A DNA stretch of 64,000 nucleotides. Source: Silene latifolia. Lineage: Eukaryota; Streptophyta; Magnoliopsida; Caryophyllales; Caryophyllaceae. Where the stretch lies: the NCBI RefSeq assembly GCF_048544455.1, contig NC_133531.1:66440099-66504098 (forward strand), in the 5' to 3' direction. The position numbers and the translations under genes were made by a program. Shown piece by piece: positions 36,966 to 49,039 of the stretch. The stretch's first letter is position 1; every line of letters begins with the position of its first letter. The notes below the pieces were generated by a model. It was given only the letters and a program-made list of their open reading frames with translations, was not told the DNA's origin and ran no database searches.

Positions 36966-38240
36966 TTAAAACCAGTGGGGGGGATCCTTACCACTCTGAC
37001 CTACACTCCCCATTGGTGTAGCCAGTTTGTTCAATGCCTCAATGAAAGTAAAAGGACCTGCACTGCCAGTCCCCCTAGCACCCACAAGCCCACCTTGCTT
37101 ATTCATTCGCATTATAGTCCTTGCTGGAGTAGATTTGATAGTACGAACCAGAGGAGGAAACACTTCAGGGGTGAATATCTGTTCCTGAGGTTCAGTCACA
37201 ATAGGACTGACATGAACCTTCTGAACTGGTCTCCACACCTTCTGAGGTTTCTGGACCTCCTTGACTCCAGGTTTCTGAGATTTCCTACATTTCTCCTTGA
37301 CATGCCCCATACCCTTGCACACGCTACAGGGCAACCATTCATACTCAACCCTAACATCCACCACTTTCCCAGTTTCATCTAGGAATTTCACTGTATCAGG
37401 TAGAGCCTGGTCAACCTGCAGCTCAATCAGAACCCTAGCCTGACTCAGACGAGTACGCTCTTCAGTGGCCTTGTCCTTCTTCACAAATTTACCCACCAGA
37501 CCTGCAATTTTTGGAAGACAGTCCTCCCAAAATTTTAGAGGGATTCCTGCCATTTTAATCCAAACAGGCACTACATCCACTTTCGCCTTAACCAAATCAG
37601 CGTCAACACTCCATGGCTTTATAACAATAGGTTTGTTATCAAACATATAGTATCCAGAAGATAACAAAGCCTCCTTACATTCAGCAGACTGTAGACGCAC
37701 CAAAAAGATACCATTATCCATAAACGAGACCCTATCAACTTTAAAATCCTTCCACACTTGATAAACATAATCGTCAATGGTTTCCCATGGAGGGTTAGCA
37801 CCAAGGATATAACAATAAACAGAGTTTTGCCAGAATTCTACCTCTTTATGAATATCCGCCTGTGAAAATTGCAGCATATCCCCAATCTCGGCCTCCTCTG
37901 CTATGGGCTCCATAATAGATATATCCTTGCCACCTTTCCTCATCGACCACCCACCAGGAGCCTCAGGGACATCACCCAAGTTGAGAATCGGGATCCCATT
38001 CAACTCTCCCAAAGTTTTAGACTTTCGTGCATCCGCTGAAACAGGTCCCTTAGCACTGGGAACCTGACTCTGCTTCTTACTCTTATCATTAGTAGAGGAA
38101 GAAGCACCAGATTCCTTATTAGAATTCGAAGTATTTTTAGATTGTTGTAGTTTGTTTTGAGTACTAGATGAAGCTAAAGAAGAGGAATGATTATCGCTAA
38201 ATGTCATAACCGCCATTGTTGAGTGCTGACAGCGGCTCAT
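36966..38240 (-). CDS. LINE ORF1 protein, DUF4283 and zinc knuckle
   Basis: Nucleic-acid-binding first protein of a plant L1 LINE, 424 aa, frame open throughout. Residues about 1-70 are Ser/Asn/Lys-rich and unstructured. A DUF4283 RNA-binding domain follows (about 120-260: WETIDDYVYQVWKDF, then PVWIKMAGIPLKFW). Next is a CCHC knuckle CSVCKGMGHVKEKC (about 308-321) and a basic/proline tail. The start is the first ATG at 38238-38240, about 100 bp from the LINE 5' end. The stop TAA is directly followed by the ATG of ORF2 in the same frame, so ORF2 was probably translated by reinitiation or readthrough. ORF1 looks intact although ORF2 is broken. Confidence 0.85.
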   Translation of the reverse strand: MSRCQHSTMAVMTFSDNHSSSLASSSTQNKLQQSKNTSNSNKESGASSSTNDKSKKQSQVPSAKGPVSADARKSKTLGELNGIPILNLGDVPEAPGGWSMRKGGKDISIMEPIAEEAEIGDMLQFSQADIHKEVEFWQNSVYCYILGANPPWETIDDYVYQVWKDFKVDRVSFMDNGIFLVRLQSAECKEALLSSGYYMFDNKPIVIKPWSVDADLVKAKVDVVPVWIKMAGIPLKFWEDCLPKIAGLVGKFVKKDKATEERTRLSQARVLIELQVDQALPDTVKFLDETGKVVDVRVEYEWLPCSVCKGMGHVKEKCRKSQKPGVKEVQKPQKVWRPVQKVHVSPIVTEPQEQIFTPEVFPPLVRTIKSTPARTIMRMNKQGGLVGARGTGSAGPFTFIEALNKLATPMGSVGQSGKDPPHWF

Positions 38241-38340
38241 AATTTTAGGTCATGAAAATCAGAGAAAATCGCCTTCTCTCTCTATCTCTAAACATTCTTT
38301 TTTTATTTTAAATAAACCAAAATATCCTAAAATGTTCTTC

Positions 38341-38472
38341 ACTTTTGGATGTTTACTTTTACTATAGTTTTGACATTTACACTTTTGATGACATTTACAC
38401 TTTCAGAACAGCACATTTACACTTCATATCTGAGGACATTTACATTTACACTTACACTCTGTGCACATTTAC
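38341..38472 (+). repeat. Minisatellite array 2 of E1
   Basis: Continuation of array 1 after the LINE: GACATTTACACTTT units and one LINE target-duplication copy at 38341-38354. It runs up to the first transposase-like coding sequence. Confidence 0.85.
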
Positions 38473-41400
38473 AGACTTGGTAAAACAGAATGGGGTTCAA
38501 CCCGACAGGCAGAGCTGTAGGGGAGGTGGAGAAGAGGTTTACACCGTACATCGGCCAGGGGGTGAGGATGCGGTGACTTTTTATAAGATATACGCCATTG
38601 CTTGTGGGTTTGATGTCCGTAGGTACACAAAAAAAAAATGGCGTGGCGGTGAGATCAAGTCAAAGCTCGTCGTCTGCAATCGAGAAGGTTTCGCTCACAA
38701 GACGCCCAGAAAAGATCAGGATGACGGACTGGATGGGGAGAAGTCACAGAGGATATTCAGGGTCACTAGAGTGGGGTGTGAAGCGAGGATACGACTATAT
38801 ATGAAGAATGGTCTTTTATTAATTGACCGGTTCCACGAGGGTCATAATCACGAGCTTATCTCACTTAAGGACAGAGAGTTCGTAAATTGTCGCGTAAACA
38901 TACAGATTATCACAAGATGATAATCGTTTCAAACTCAAGGGTTTGTAATACATAATCACTCTCTATACTAAATAAATAATTCCATTCATGTTATATTTAT
39001 ATGACGATTCGTTAATGATTGATTGGCGGTGAAGATAGGAGCAACAAAAACATACAGAACCGCAAAGAACAAGTGAATGGATACGAAAACATTGGAGCAA
39101 GCTTAAATGATTTTAAGAACTTCCATAGGGACGTTAAATGTTTCATTCACGAACGGGATGGTCAGTTGTTTGTTGACCATTTCAAGGAAATGACTGAAAC
39201 AAGAATAGGTTTCTACTTTGACTATGACCTTGACGATGATGGCAGCCTACGTAGGGCCATATGGGCGGACGGTACCGCCCGAGATAATTACAAAATTTTT
39301 GGTGATGCGGTGTCATTCGACCCAACTTACTCCACCAATAAGTATTCTATGGTATTCACACCATTCACAGGTGTTGACCACCATAAACGATCTGTGACGT
39401 TCTGTGGGGCTCTAGTTGCAAGGGAAGATTATGAGTCGTTTAATTGGGTTTTCAGCCGGTTTTTACAAGCAATGGGGGGTAAGGAACCCGAGTACATAAT
39501 TACAGATCAGGACCCAGGTATTATCAAATCTGTCCCTCTTGTTTTCGAGAGTAGCGCCATCGGTTCAGTATGTGGCATATAATGAACAAAATGCCAAGTA
39601 AGTTTGGTGTCTCGAGAAGCGATTATAATGAGTTCATGTGTAAAATTAATGACATTATATGGGACGATGAGCTTGAGGCAGCAGAATTTGATGGTATCTG
39701 GGAGCAAATAATTCAAGATCATGGTGTTGGCGTAAATGATTGGTTTGCAGATACATATGCTATAAGGGGACAGTGGGTGATGGCGCATTGCAGAGACTTG
39801 AGGATGGCGTCGATTATGAGGACAACTCAAAGATCAGAGAGCGAAAATAGCTTTTTCAAGAGGTTTGAGCACAAGTCAGGAACATTGGTTGAGTTTTGGA
39901 TGCGTTTTGAGAGCGCTATGGACCAACAAAGACATACACAAGCGACTTGACAACATGGATAAGCACTCGTCCGCAACGGCGTCAACACATCTGGCATTAG
40001 AGATTCATGCTGCAAAGGTGTACACCTATTCAGCTTTCCACAAATTCAAACAAGAAGCCATCTTCTCAATTGATACATGTAGAACATGAGGTTTCACTGA
40101 GAGAGGCGAGCTAGAGGTAACTACTGTCAAAGATTCAACCAGAAAGAAGAATTTTGAAGTTGTGTACAGTCCAGGTAGTTTACACTTCCTATGACATTTA
40201 CACTTTCTGTTTTTATCTCATTTAAATTCCTATAACTTGACATTTACACTTCTAATAACTTAACATTTACACTTCCTATTAGTTTACATTTACACTTCCT
40301 ATTAGTTTGCATTTACACTTCTAATAACTTAACATTTACACTTTACAATTGATGACATTTACACTTTACATCATATGACATTTACACTTCCTATACCTTA
40401 ACATTTACACTTTTCCACTTATTGACATTTACACTACATTTCATGACATTTACACTTTACATCATATGACATTTACACATTTAAATCCCTATAACTTAAC
40501 ATTTACACTTCTAATACCTTAACATTTACACTTTTCCACTTATTGACATTTACACTACATTTCATGACATTTACACTTTACATCATATGACATTTACACA
40601 TTTAAATCCCCTATAACTTAACATTTACACTTCTAGTACCTTAACATTTACACTTCCTATTAGTTTACATTTACACTTCTAATTACTTAGCATTTACACA
40701 CTACATGTCATGACATTTACACTTTACATCATGACATTTACACATTCAAATCCCTATAACTTAACATTTACACTTCTAATACCTTAACATTTACACTTCC
40801 TATTAGATTACATTTACACTTCTAATTACTTAGCATTTACACTTTACAATTCATGACATTTACACTTTAGATCATTACATTTACACTTCTAATAACTTAA
40901 CATTTACACTTTACAATTCAATACATTTACACTTTACATCAGTGACACTATTTTTAACGTTCACACTTACATGCTAGCTTTATCTGATGACAGAGGTACA
41001 TGTAAAGCAAGCTGCAGTTGTACGATGTTTGAAAGAACCAGAATCCTATGCCGCCATATAATATGGATTTTTTCAGCAAGTGGGATAAAGACTATACCAG
41101 AAGATTATGTTCTGAATAGATGGATGAAAGAGTATCTCCGATTAAGGATTTTCAATACTAATGGTGAAGGAACAGAAAACATGCAAGTCATCGATGAAAA
41201 ACAAATTGCAATGTCAATAATGTGGTCAGAAGTTCATGAAGCTGTAGGGCTCCTTCGAGACAAAGGAATAGCTGATGTTGACAGCTTTTCCGCTGTAATT
41301 AGATCATTTAAACAGTCCCTGTCACCATTAGGGGAAGTGTTGAATAAAAATCAACAAATGGAGAAATTTCTGAATTGTACGGCATGTGAGGTAGTGACGA

Positions 41401-41645
41401 TATTGCCACCAAAGAATTCGAAAAACAAGGGGACCGGAAAAAGATTGTTGTCAGCCAAAACAAAAGCAATGGTGTTGGCTAGGAAACCCAAACGTAAGTG
41501 TAAGAATTGCAAGAGAATGACAAATCACGACAAGAGAAATCGCCTAACCCTTCTCAAAGACACACGCCATTGTGCGAAGGGTCGTCTGAACCAGAAGAGG
41601 ATGAAGGAGAGGAGGAGGACGAGCTGGAGTCAGAACAAGAATAGA
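38473..41645 (+). pseudogene. FAR1/FHY3-type MULE transposase
   Basis: DNA transposase of the Mutator-like FAR1 branch. In order: FAR1 DNA-binding domain with KRFTPYIGQ in one frame and AVTFYKIYAIACGF, LVVCNREG, GHNHEL in another (38530-38900); a gap; then the MULE domain (39019-39950) with ENIGASLNDFKN, the first catalytic Asp in VSFDPTYSTNKYSM, and ITDQDPG with the second; HRFSMWHIMNKMP follows. The SWIM zinc finger (CSCTMFERTRILCRH, 41010-41055) comes after a predicted intron 40175-40977. The C-terminus has KCKNCKRMTNHDKRN and an acidic tail ending at TAG about 41645. Frameshifts near 38555, 39548, 39940 and 41541 and a TGA at 40087-40089 make it a pseudogene. It runs convergent to the ULP1 gene. 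Family sure; 5' exons uncertain. Confidence 0.85.
40175..40977 (+). repeat. Minisatellite array 3, predicted transposase intron
   Basis: Bounded by AG|GTAGTT and GCTAG|CT. Removing it joins GAA GTT GTG TAC AGT CCA G to CT TTA TCT without a shift, directly upstream of the SWIM motif, as in uninterrupted FAR1 proteins. The array (about 40181-40950) is TTTACACTTC/T in units of about 20-25 bp, all on the plus strand. Confidence 0.75.
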
Positions 41646-42532
41646 CGTCAGATCAGTGACAAGTGTTGCTCTATATATTTTGAGTGTGTAACTTAAAACT
41701 TTGATGTGCTATAACTGGAGCGGGCGATAAGGAATTGGTCTCATGGCACAGCGTAACTTTGAACTGCAGTTGGTGTAACTTTTAGTAACACCAACGTTAG
41801 AGTTACACTGTCATAAGACCAAAATCTCTTTGTTTTATTAGATAGCCAAACATTGTGTTACTTGAACTTATTTTGGATTACTTATGTTATTTCAAGTAAT
41901 GATTACACTTATTTTTAAATAATGGTGTTAACATTTACACTTCCCATGTCAGCACATTTACACTTCCAGTAACTTCACATTTACACATACTATATCCTCA
42001 CATTTACACTTTGAATATCTTCACATTTACACTTCCAATTTAGTCAGTTTTACACTTTATTTGTTCACATTTACACTTCTCCTATATTCAAATTTACACT
42101 TCCTATTTGTTCTTATTTACACTTTTTTTTGTTCACATTTACACTTGGGCTGTCACCACATTTACACTGCATTCAATTTAATTTCAGTGTGTTTACATTC
42201 ACACTTTCAGTATGATAACGTTGACACTGACAGTGTTAACATTTACACTTTAAGTGTGTTAACATTTACACTTAAAGTGTAAATGTGACTAAATTACAAG
42301 TGTGATAACAGTTACACTTGCAATTTAGTCACATTTACACTTTGAATAAACTATGATTATAAATGCCAAAAAATAGTCAACCATTACACTTCATTAGTGT
42401 AATTTACCATTACACTTCATTACTGTAAAGCTTACACTTGCAAACATTGCCAACCACAGTACAAAACATTCTTTTCTAAGTTCAAGATTACCAAACAAAA
42501 TACATTTTAAAAAAAATATGTCCACAAATTGT
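41646..42532 (+). repeat. Minisatellite array 4 between the two E1 genes
   Basis: 41646-41930 is the transposase 3' region. 41930-42430 is CACATTTACACTT array with a short palindromic switch at 42263-42285 (11-bp arms CATTTACACTT, one-base loop), one of the few places where the motif appears inverted. The region separates the two convergent genes. Confidence 0.8.
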
Positions 42533-44006
42533 TCACTTTTTCGACAACACAGCCTTAATTTTGCGCTTCTTTTGTAACTTGGCCCATAAATCTTCTTTTC
42601 CAGCGATAAACCCATTCAACTTTGCTTCAAAAATGTCTCTGTTGACATTTATGTCAGCTAGAACAAGCGTCGCCACCAACTCGACTACCAAGTACCGTCG
42701 ATTCCTCTTCCTCTCCAAGTCTGGATGCTCAAAAGGTTGACCCTCGTACATCAGCATATACATCATACAGAAAATCCCTGATTCTGTTATGTTAGGAAGG
42801 GGTGTTTGGCGCCTGAACGGGATTTGCCGATGCTCAAAGCTAGTAATCTCATATCCCCTGTCCGTTCTGACGTCCAAATAATCGCTAACAGCTGATGCCA
42901 CTTGGCGAGTAACATTGCACATTTGATCGATCCCGATTGGCATGATGTTGGTAGTCAAGGAGATCAACAGTTTGTTGTCCAAAATTTATACACACGCATG
43001 TAAAGTGCCCACCAATGATGACAGGTACGAAGATAAACTCGGCATTCAGGTTGAAAGTTTTATCACAGTCCTGGATGAAGGTATCCCAAATGTGATACAA
43101 CCGATCGGTGATGTCATTAGATCGTGAGCCGCTTCACGTATATCCAAAAGCCGCATGATACATTCTTCGAGGAGTGAGTGAGACTACATAATAAAAGTAA
43201 GAACTAATGTATAACTTTTAGGCTTTGTGCGGGGGGGTGTACCATATGACGTATCCCAAAGAAGGCCATCCTAGGAAGTAAGTGTTCAACAGACTCCAAA
43301 TGGTTCAAGCAGAAAAAACCCCACGACTCAATGACAACAAGCGACATTACAACCTCGGGAAGCATGGTCATGATGTCGGACCGGTAGCGCGGCATGCCCT
43401 CTTTGTACCAAGAGATTGATTCACCGCAATAAAACACACGTATAATAGTAAGAAATTGAGAAGTAGTTACAAATTAAATATCGTAACTAATTGGCCCCGT
43501 TATAAGAGTAAAGCGGGTACTAACGAATTTTCAAAGTTGTAGTCGTCTAATAAGCAATAGTCCACCGCATGCTTTCGACGTGATTGAATACCCCTGACCA
43601 AGCTTTGATTGTTCCGTAAGAAGGTCGAGACAATAAGAGTCGCGTACCCGGAGCCCCCATCACAATTGAGCAACCAAGCCATCCCCCGCCCCCGGGGATG
43701 ACTCCGTACGGTGACAAAGGTTGGCTACTCGACGATCGCTACGACGCTTGAACAACAACGGGCGCTTTCGCTGTATGGCTACAGGATTGACCACAGGGCT
43801 TCCTTCTACGCGTTTAGGGGTGGGACCGCAACACGGGGACGTTATCGTACGTAATCTCTTCCTCATCGTCCGGACTCCGCTTCGTGCAACATTGGAGACC
43901 GGTTCGACCTTGACCATACTTTTCCTGAATTGGGTTATCCTTGAGCGAACGCTATCCCTCACTTTGTTATGGTCACTCAGGATAAGAATCGACACCACTT
44001 CAGCCC

Positions 44007-44178
44007 GGACGAGGTTCAGAACGTCCCTCTCACCTAAGGCGCAGTCAAATAGCTTCCCATTGAAAAGCAGCATGTGTATCATCATGTACACCGGACGAGG
44101 TTCAGAACGTCCCTCTCACCTAAGGCGCAGTCAAATAGCTTCCCATTGAAAAGCAGCATGTGTATCATCATGTACACC
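44007..44178 (-). repeat. 86-bp tandem duplication in ULP1 exon
   Basis: 44007-44092 and 44093-44178 are the same sequence (both start GGACGAGGTTCAGAACGTCC). 86 is not a multiple of three, so the frame downstream of FDCGVYMMIHMLLFNG is shifted. The copies look identical, hence recent or an assembly artefact. Confidence 0.9.
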
Positions 44179-44558
44179 CCGCAATCAAACGCAGAATAAC
44201 CCGTACCTTGCCATTTAAATTCGACATTCACAAATTTTAACCCGACAACCTTTGAACCTCTAACAAACCCTTTAGACTCCAGATACGCACCCATTAAATC
44301 ACACTTTAAAAGGAATTTAAAAAAAAAAAGTAAATTTAAAAACAGTGTTTACAATTCCAGACTACATCAACACTAAAGAACAAATTAAGGTATGCTATTT
44401 ATAATTATTACCGCAATACGGGAAATTCCAAAATATGGAAGCTTCTCAAAATCATCGTCGTATCGACGGTTGTCCAAATACTCTATCTGCTCGAAAACGA
44501 AGTTTATGCATGCACAACTGTAATGATCATTATTGCCAGATAAGATCGGGATGAAGAC

Positions 44559-45345
44559 CTGGCGGATGTGACAACAAAGACATAAAAGATACACTCAGTA
44601 AAAATTTCAGATTTACACTTTCAATAATTCGTCACATTTACAGTCCCTGTGTCATGACATTTACACTTTCCATATATTCACATTTACACTATATATGTCA
44701 TGACATTTACACTTCATATTTAGTCACCTTTACACTCCCTGTGTCATAACTTTTACACTTCACTATAACTCACATTTACACTTCCTATGTGATGACATTT
44801 ACACTTTCCATATATTCACATTTACACTTTATATGTGCTGACATTTACACTTCCTATTTAGTCACCTTTACACTCCCTATGTCATCACATTTACACTTTC
44901 TATATAATCACATTTCCACTATACATCATGGCATTTACACTTCACTATGTATCACATTTACACTTCATATTTCATTACATTTACACTTCACAATATCTCA
45001 CGACATTTACAGTTCACTATGTCCCACGTTTACACTTCATATGTCATGACATTTAAACTTTACATATATTCACATTTACACTTTATATGTGCTGACATTT
45101 ACACTTTCTATTTAGTAACCTTTACACTCGCTATGTCATCACATTTACACTTTCTATATAATCACATTTACACTATACATCATGACATTTACACTTCACT
45201 ATGTATCACATTTACACTTCATATTTCATGACATTTACACTTTCTTCTTAATCACATCCAGGCATTTACACTTTCTGTGAAAATCACATATACACTTTCG
45301 GTGTGATGACATTTACACTTCACAATAGGTCACATTTACACTTAC
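44559..45345 (-). repeat. Minisatellite array 5, predicted ULP1 intron
   Basis: On the minus strand the exon ends GATATG|GTAAGTG and the next begins CGCCAG|GTCTTC. The join keeps phase 0 (SDM then VFIPI) and restores the normal protease fold order. The array itself begins within a few bases of the donor, and the motif read on this strand (GTAAGTGTAAATGTG) resembles a 5' splice site. Confidence 0.78.
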
Positions 45346-48300
45346 CATATCAGATCCAAGTTGAAATGGAGATAAACAGGATTGAATCCAAGCATCCCAC
45401 CCAGCCCAAATTTCGTCCTTTTTGTCAAGAACAATTCCTTTCTTCTTGGCTTTCCAAATATCCAGTGCAGGGCTCTGTTCAAACGAAGGGCAGCGCTATT
45501 AAATTTAGACACTTACGTTACAATTAAATTGGAACTATAAAAATTGCATTGAGTGAGGATAAGGCAAGTACGGTGTGACTAAGCCCGAAGAAACAACGAG
45601 AGGATGCAATCCAGTGCGGTTTGGTCATACATCATCTTATTGATTAGTAGGCACCAACAATCGATTATGAAATTCATAACTTCTGTCCAGGTTCAAGGGT
45701 TAACATGTCTTCCGTGACACGAAGAAAAAGTCTGAAAAAACTGCCAATTCTTCCCTACAAAAAAAGAAAAAATTATATAAGGCGAACATGGTTACGACAA
45801 CATATAAGTATTAATATGTTTGACATAGAAATTAATCGACTCACCCTTTCAACCAAGCTTCTGATTTGTTAAATACGTATTTCAGGACGTATTTCCTTTC
45901 CTTAAAAACACCCTTAAATAATTTCTTATTCAATTCATGCAGTCTACAGAACAAAGCCCCTGCTCGGCATGGGTTCCCCACAATCCATGGTGCAAGTCGA
46001 TTCTCGGGGACCACTTCTATGCACCGTAAGGGCTCGGGTGAATGAAATAGGAAAGGGTGGTGATCCATATTACTCAGGGGGGGACATAAATTTCCCGACC
46101 ACCCGGGAACGGTTTGGTTGAGAAGGGCTCGCCACATCGGTCGTTCTAAACTCCTCACCGGAACCCCTTAAATGGCTCGGCTAGCTCTGCAAAGAGATAT
46201 AAATGTACACCGAAATTAAGCATGCAACTTAAACTCGAGGAGGGTGCTTCAACAACCACCTTATCTGCTCCCTCTGCAACATCCATGGGCTTGTCATCAT
46301 TCTGAAATGAACCAGGACAACCGGGTTGTTCAGTAAGGCCCTCACCTTGCTCGTTGACCATGCCACTACCAATCTCTAATCCTTCTTGCGATGCATCTTC
46401 ACGGACTGTGGTCGAAACAACGTCAGGCTCACCATCCAGTGCTTTCGTACCACTAACTTGGCGTCAGTCAACGGGCTGTTCCACTCCCGGTGCACCGCTA
46501 ACATCCACAGCCTCACCAGGCACTAGTCCAACCACGAGTGGTTCGGGCCCACGGCAGGGCCCCTGGTCTTGGGGCGACTCCATGTCCATGCCCTGCACAG
46601 CCTCATCTTGGACTGTCGGTGCACCGCTAACATCCACGCCAGGCACTAGTCCAACCACCACTGATTCAGGCCCACGGCGGGTCCCCTAATTTTGAGGCGG
46701 CTCCATATCCATTCCCTGCACAGCCTCGTCCTGTTCTCTCGGTGCACCACCCCGTGCCACTTCACCGTCACCGTGTCGACAACTTTTTCAAAGCGTTATC
46801 AATATCATTTGTCGCTATAAATTTCAATCGAAATGAAGATGATCCATCTTCAATTGACGGACTACCACATCCGCATCCACCTTGTTTGCTACTTTTGAAA
46901 AAGACGCCCCCTTCACCGAAAATGGCCCCTGTTCTTGAGCGACTCCATATCCATACCGCGCACAATCTCATCCTCACCTATCTCGTACGCAGCCCCTCTA
47001 CCGCTTCACCACCACCATGACCAATATCGTCAAACCTTGCAACGCGTTCTCAATATCGTGATCGAAATAAATTTTAGTTGAATCAAGATGAACCATCTTC
47101 GATTGATCGACCTACCACATCCGCATCAACCTTATTCGTTGCTTCGACTTACACTTCTCAACAACATGTTCGGCTTTCTCGGGGCACCACTAGTGTCGCA
47201 CTTCCCCTCCCAAACTTTCCCGCTCCTCGTTCAATGAGGGCTTTGTGTAAGCTTCTTCAACTTCATCCGGGCTATAAATTTTCTCTAGAATCTGCCGATC
47301 GTTAATGAGTCAAGTCGTCGGTTAAATCTAGCCCGCATTCCTCTTCCTCTCGTCGACAGGCTTCGTTAAGTTCAGCGGTGTTGTAGAAATCAGCGGTCTC
47401 TATTACTCGTGACATCGCCGCATCACTGTTTTATCACCCAAATCAGAATCTTCGCAAGTGATACTGAGCTCTACAGAGAGGCGTAAACTCGAACTTAGGA
47501 ACCTTGGTCTTTCTTTTCTTGCTTGCCTTTGTTTTTTCTTGGCACTGTTTTTTTTTTCTTGGCCAACATCTGACAATGAGGGAGCGTTATCATTATACTT
47601 CTTCATTTGGGAAGCTAAATTTCCAACTTCTTCAACATATTCCTTCACCTTTGCACCTTCAAAAAAAGCTTGCGTCGCTTGTGACGGAACAAGATCGATT
47701 GAAGAAGAAGCACCGTTGTTAAATTCTTAAGCATTGCATTTTGCATCCGTATACCAGGAATAGAAGGCCACAGCGTTCCTTTGAATCTTCAAGTACAGCT
47801 CGTGTACACCCTACAGTTGGTAACAAAAAAAGATTTAAGAGTCTAGATACACAAAATATACCTGCTCAATATATATATATATATATATTAAAAAAAATAT
47901 GCGATTAATTAAACATTCATAACATAAATCTTACATCTACAGCCCTAGCTTTCAACTCATCGTCATCTTCAACACCGGGAGTGAGTTCAATCTGAATAAA
48001 CTTCTTATCGGGTGATGTACCCGATGTTGAAATCAGAAGAGGCGTAGGGCTTGCCAATGGCGCCTTGGGCGCGCCAGCTATAGCCAACATCGTATTACCA
48101 GTGTCCTTCTCATCAGGGGTCTTGTTTTGACATCGCGGGTACTTCACCTTCGACAAAGTTAGTCGACCCAGTGGCCCCACATCCGGCTCATCCTTTAACC
48201 TATTCGATAGAGTTTTCAGATCCCAAAGCTGAATAAGTGGAAGGCCATCTGGGGAACTCTTGCCACGGTAATCATACCGCTGAAAATAAGTAATCATAAG

Positions 48301-49039
48301 GAAAGGGATACAACCAAGCAGATGTGACTGCACGCTGCGAGCCTCGGCTGCAGCATTAGCTCAACATTCTAATACATACGAGCACCAATCATACTCCGGT
48401 ATGGCACTCACATCTTCAACCACTTTCAAAAGTTTGATTTCAATGCCGTTGTTCAATGTCGGCGCAAGGAATGATGAAATGCTAAGAAGCACAAACAGGT
48501 GGCAGAATTCATCACCTCCATCTTTGAATTGCTCTGACTCAATATAATTGAAGACGTCTCCTAAAGGAATAGAATCAGAATTTGATTTCACTTTGAACTT
48601 TTTGCGCCACAGTTGTTTTATTCGCACATATTTTTCATCTTTAGCACCAGGCATATGTCCAGTAGGTACTATTTCCATCTCTCTCTCACCAACAGGTAAC
48701 ATGAAATAGTCAGAGGCATCATACTTAGTAACCATAAACTCCTTCAACTCCGACGCCCTGAAAACATGAGAACCATCGCTGAAAGCCTCAAGAAATTCAG
48801 GAACATGTGAAAGCGGGAAAGTTCGAGTTTAAGATGAAGCAGCCCCCAAATCCAATCCTCTCGTACAACGGCTCGTTGGGCAATGTTAAGCTTACCAATA
48901 AGCTTGTGAAGCCGGTTGGGGCGACACTTAACGGAAATGATGAGGGGTAACTTGTGGTTGTTCTTCACTTCCGTGTACTTCTCCATCGATACCATCGAAT
49001 CAGGAACAAAAAGTACATAAGAAATGCACAATATCAGTC

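Larger units (their letters stand above)
33512..38340 (-). mobile_element. L1-type LINE inserted in E1 array
   Basis: 4.8-kb non-LTR retrotransposon on the minus strand: short 5' region, ORF1 (36966-38240), ORF2 (33610-36965), about 100 bp 3' end and a short A tail (T run next to 33510). The 14-bp word ACTTTTGGATGTTT ends at the left junction (about 33498-33511) and recurs at 38341-38354, the target-site duplication. The interrupted sequence is minisatellite, present uninterrupted at about 33382, so the LINE entered after the array existed. Confidence 0.88.
42533..49031 (-). pseudogene. ULP1-type (C48) cysteine protease gene of the MULE, broken
   Basis: Read leftwards. The N-terminal DUF1985-like domain (49031-47917) shows KCRPNRLHKLIGKLN, then DEFCHLFVLLSISSFLAPT and LLGCIPFLMITYFQRYD. 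A charged linker (47830-46150) follows. Next come pieces of the protease fold: TEDMLTLEPGQ and LLINKMMYDQTALDC (about 45720-45610), exon 45474-45346 (LDIWKAKKKG...QLGSDM), then VFIPILSGNNDHYSC and EYLDNRRY after an intron, and FDCGVYMMIHM (44294-44082), the expected His-Asp-Cys set. A second protease-like copy follows (43440-42533) with GGHFTCVCINF and LLDYQ but ESGIF in place of DCG(V/I)F. Frameshifts, a TGA at 48361-48363 and an 86-bp duplication break it. ULP1 enzymes remove SUMO in host cells; the role in MULEs is unknown. Confidence 0.78.

Noticed and set aside
46155..46780. Separate proline/valine-rich gene
   Set aside because: Frames here repeat the words VVGLVPG and VSGAP. The position fits the linker of the ULP1-type gene, not an independent gene.
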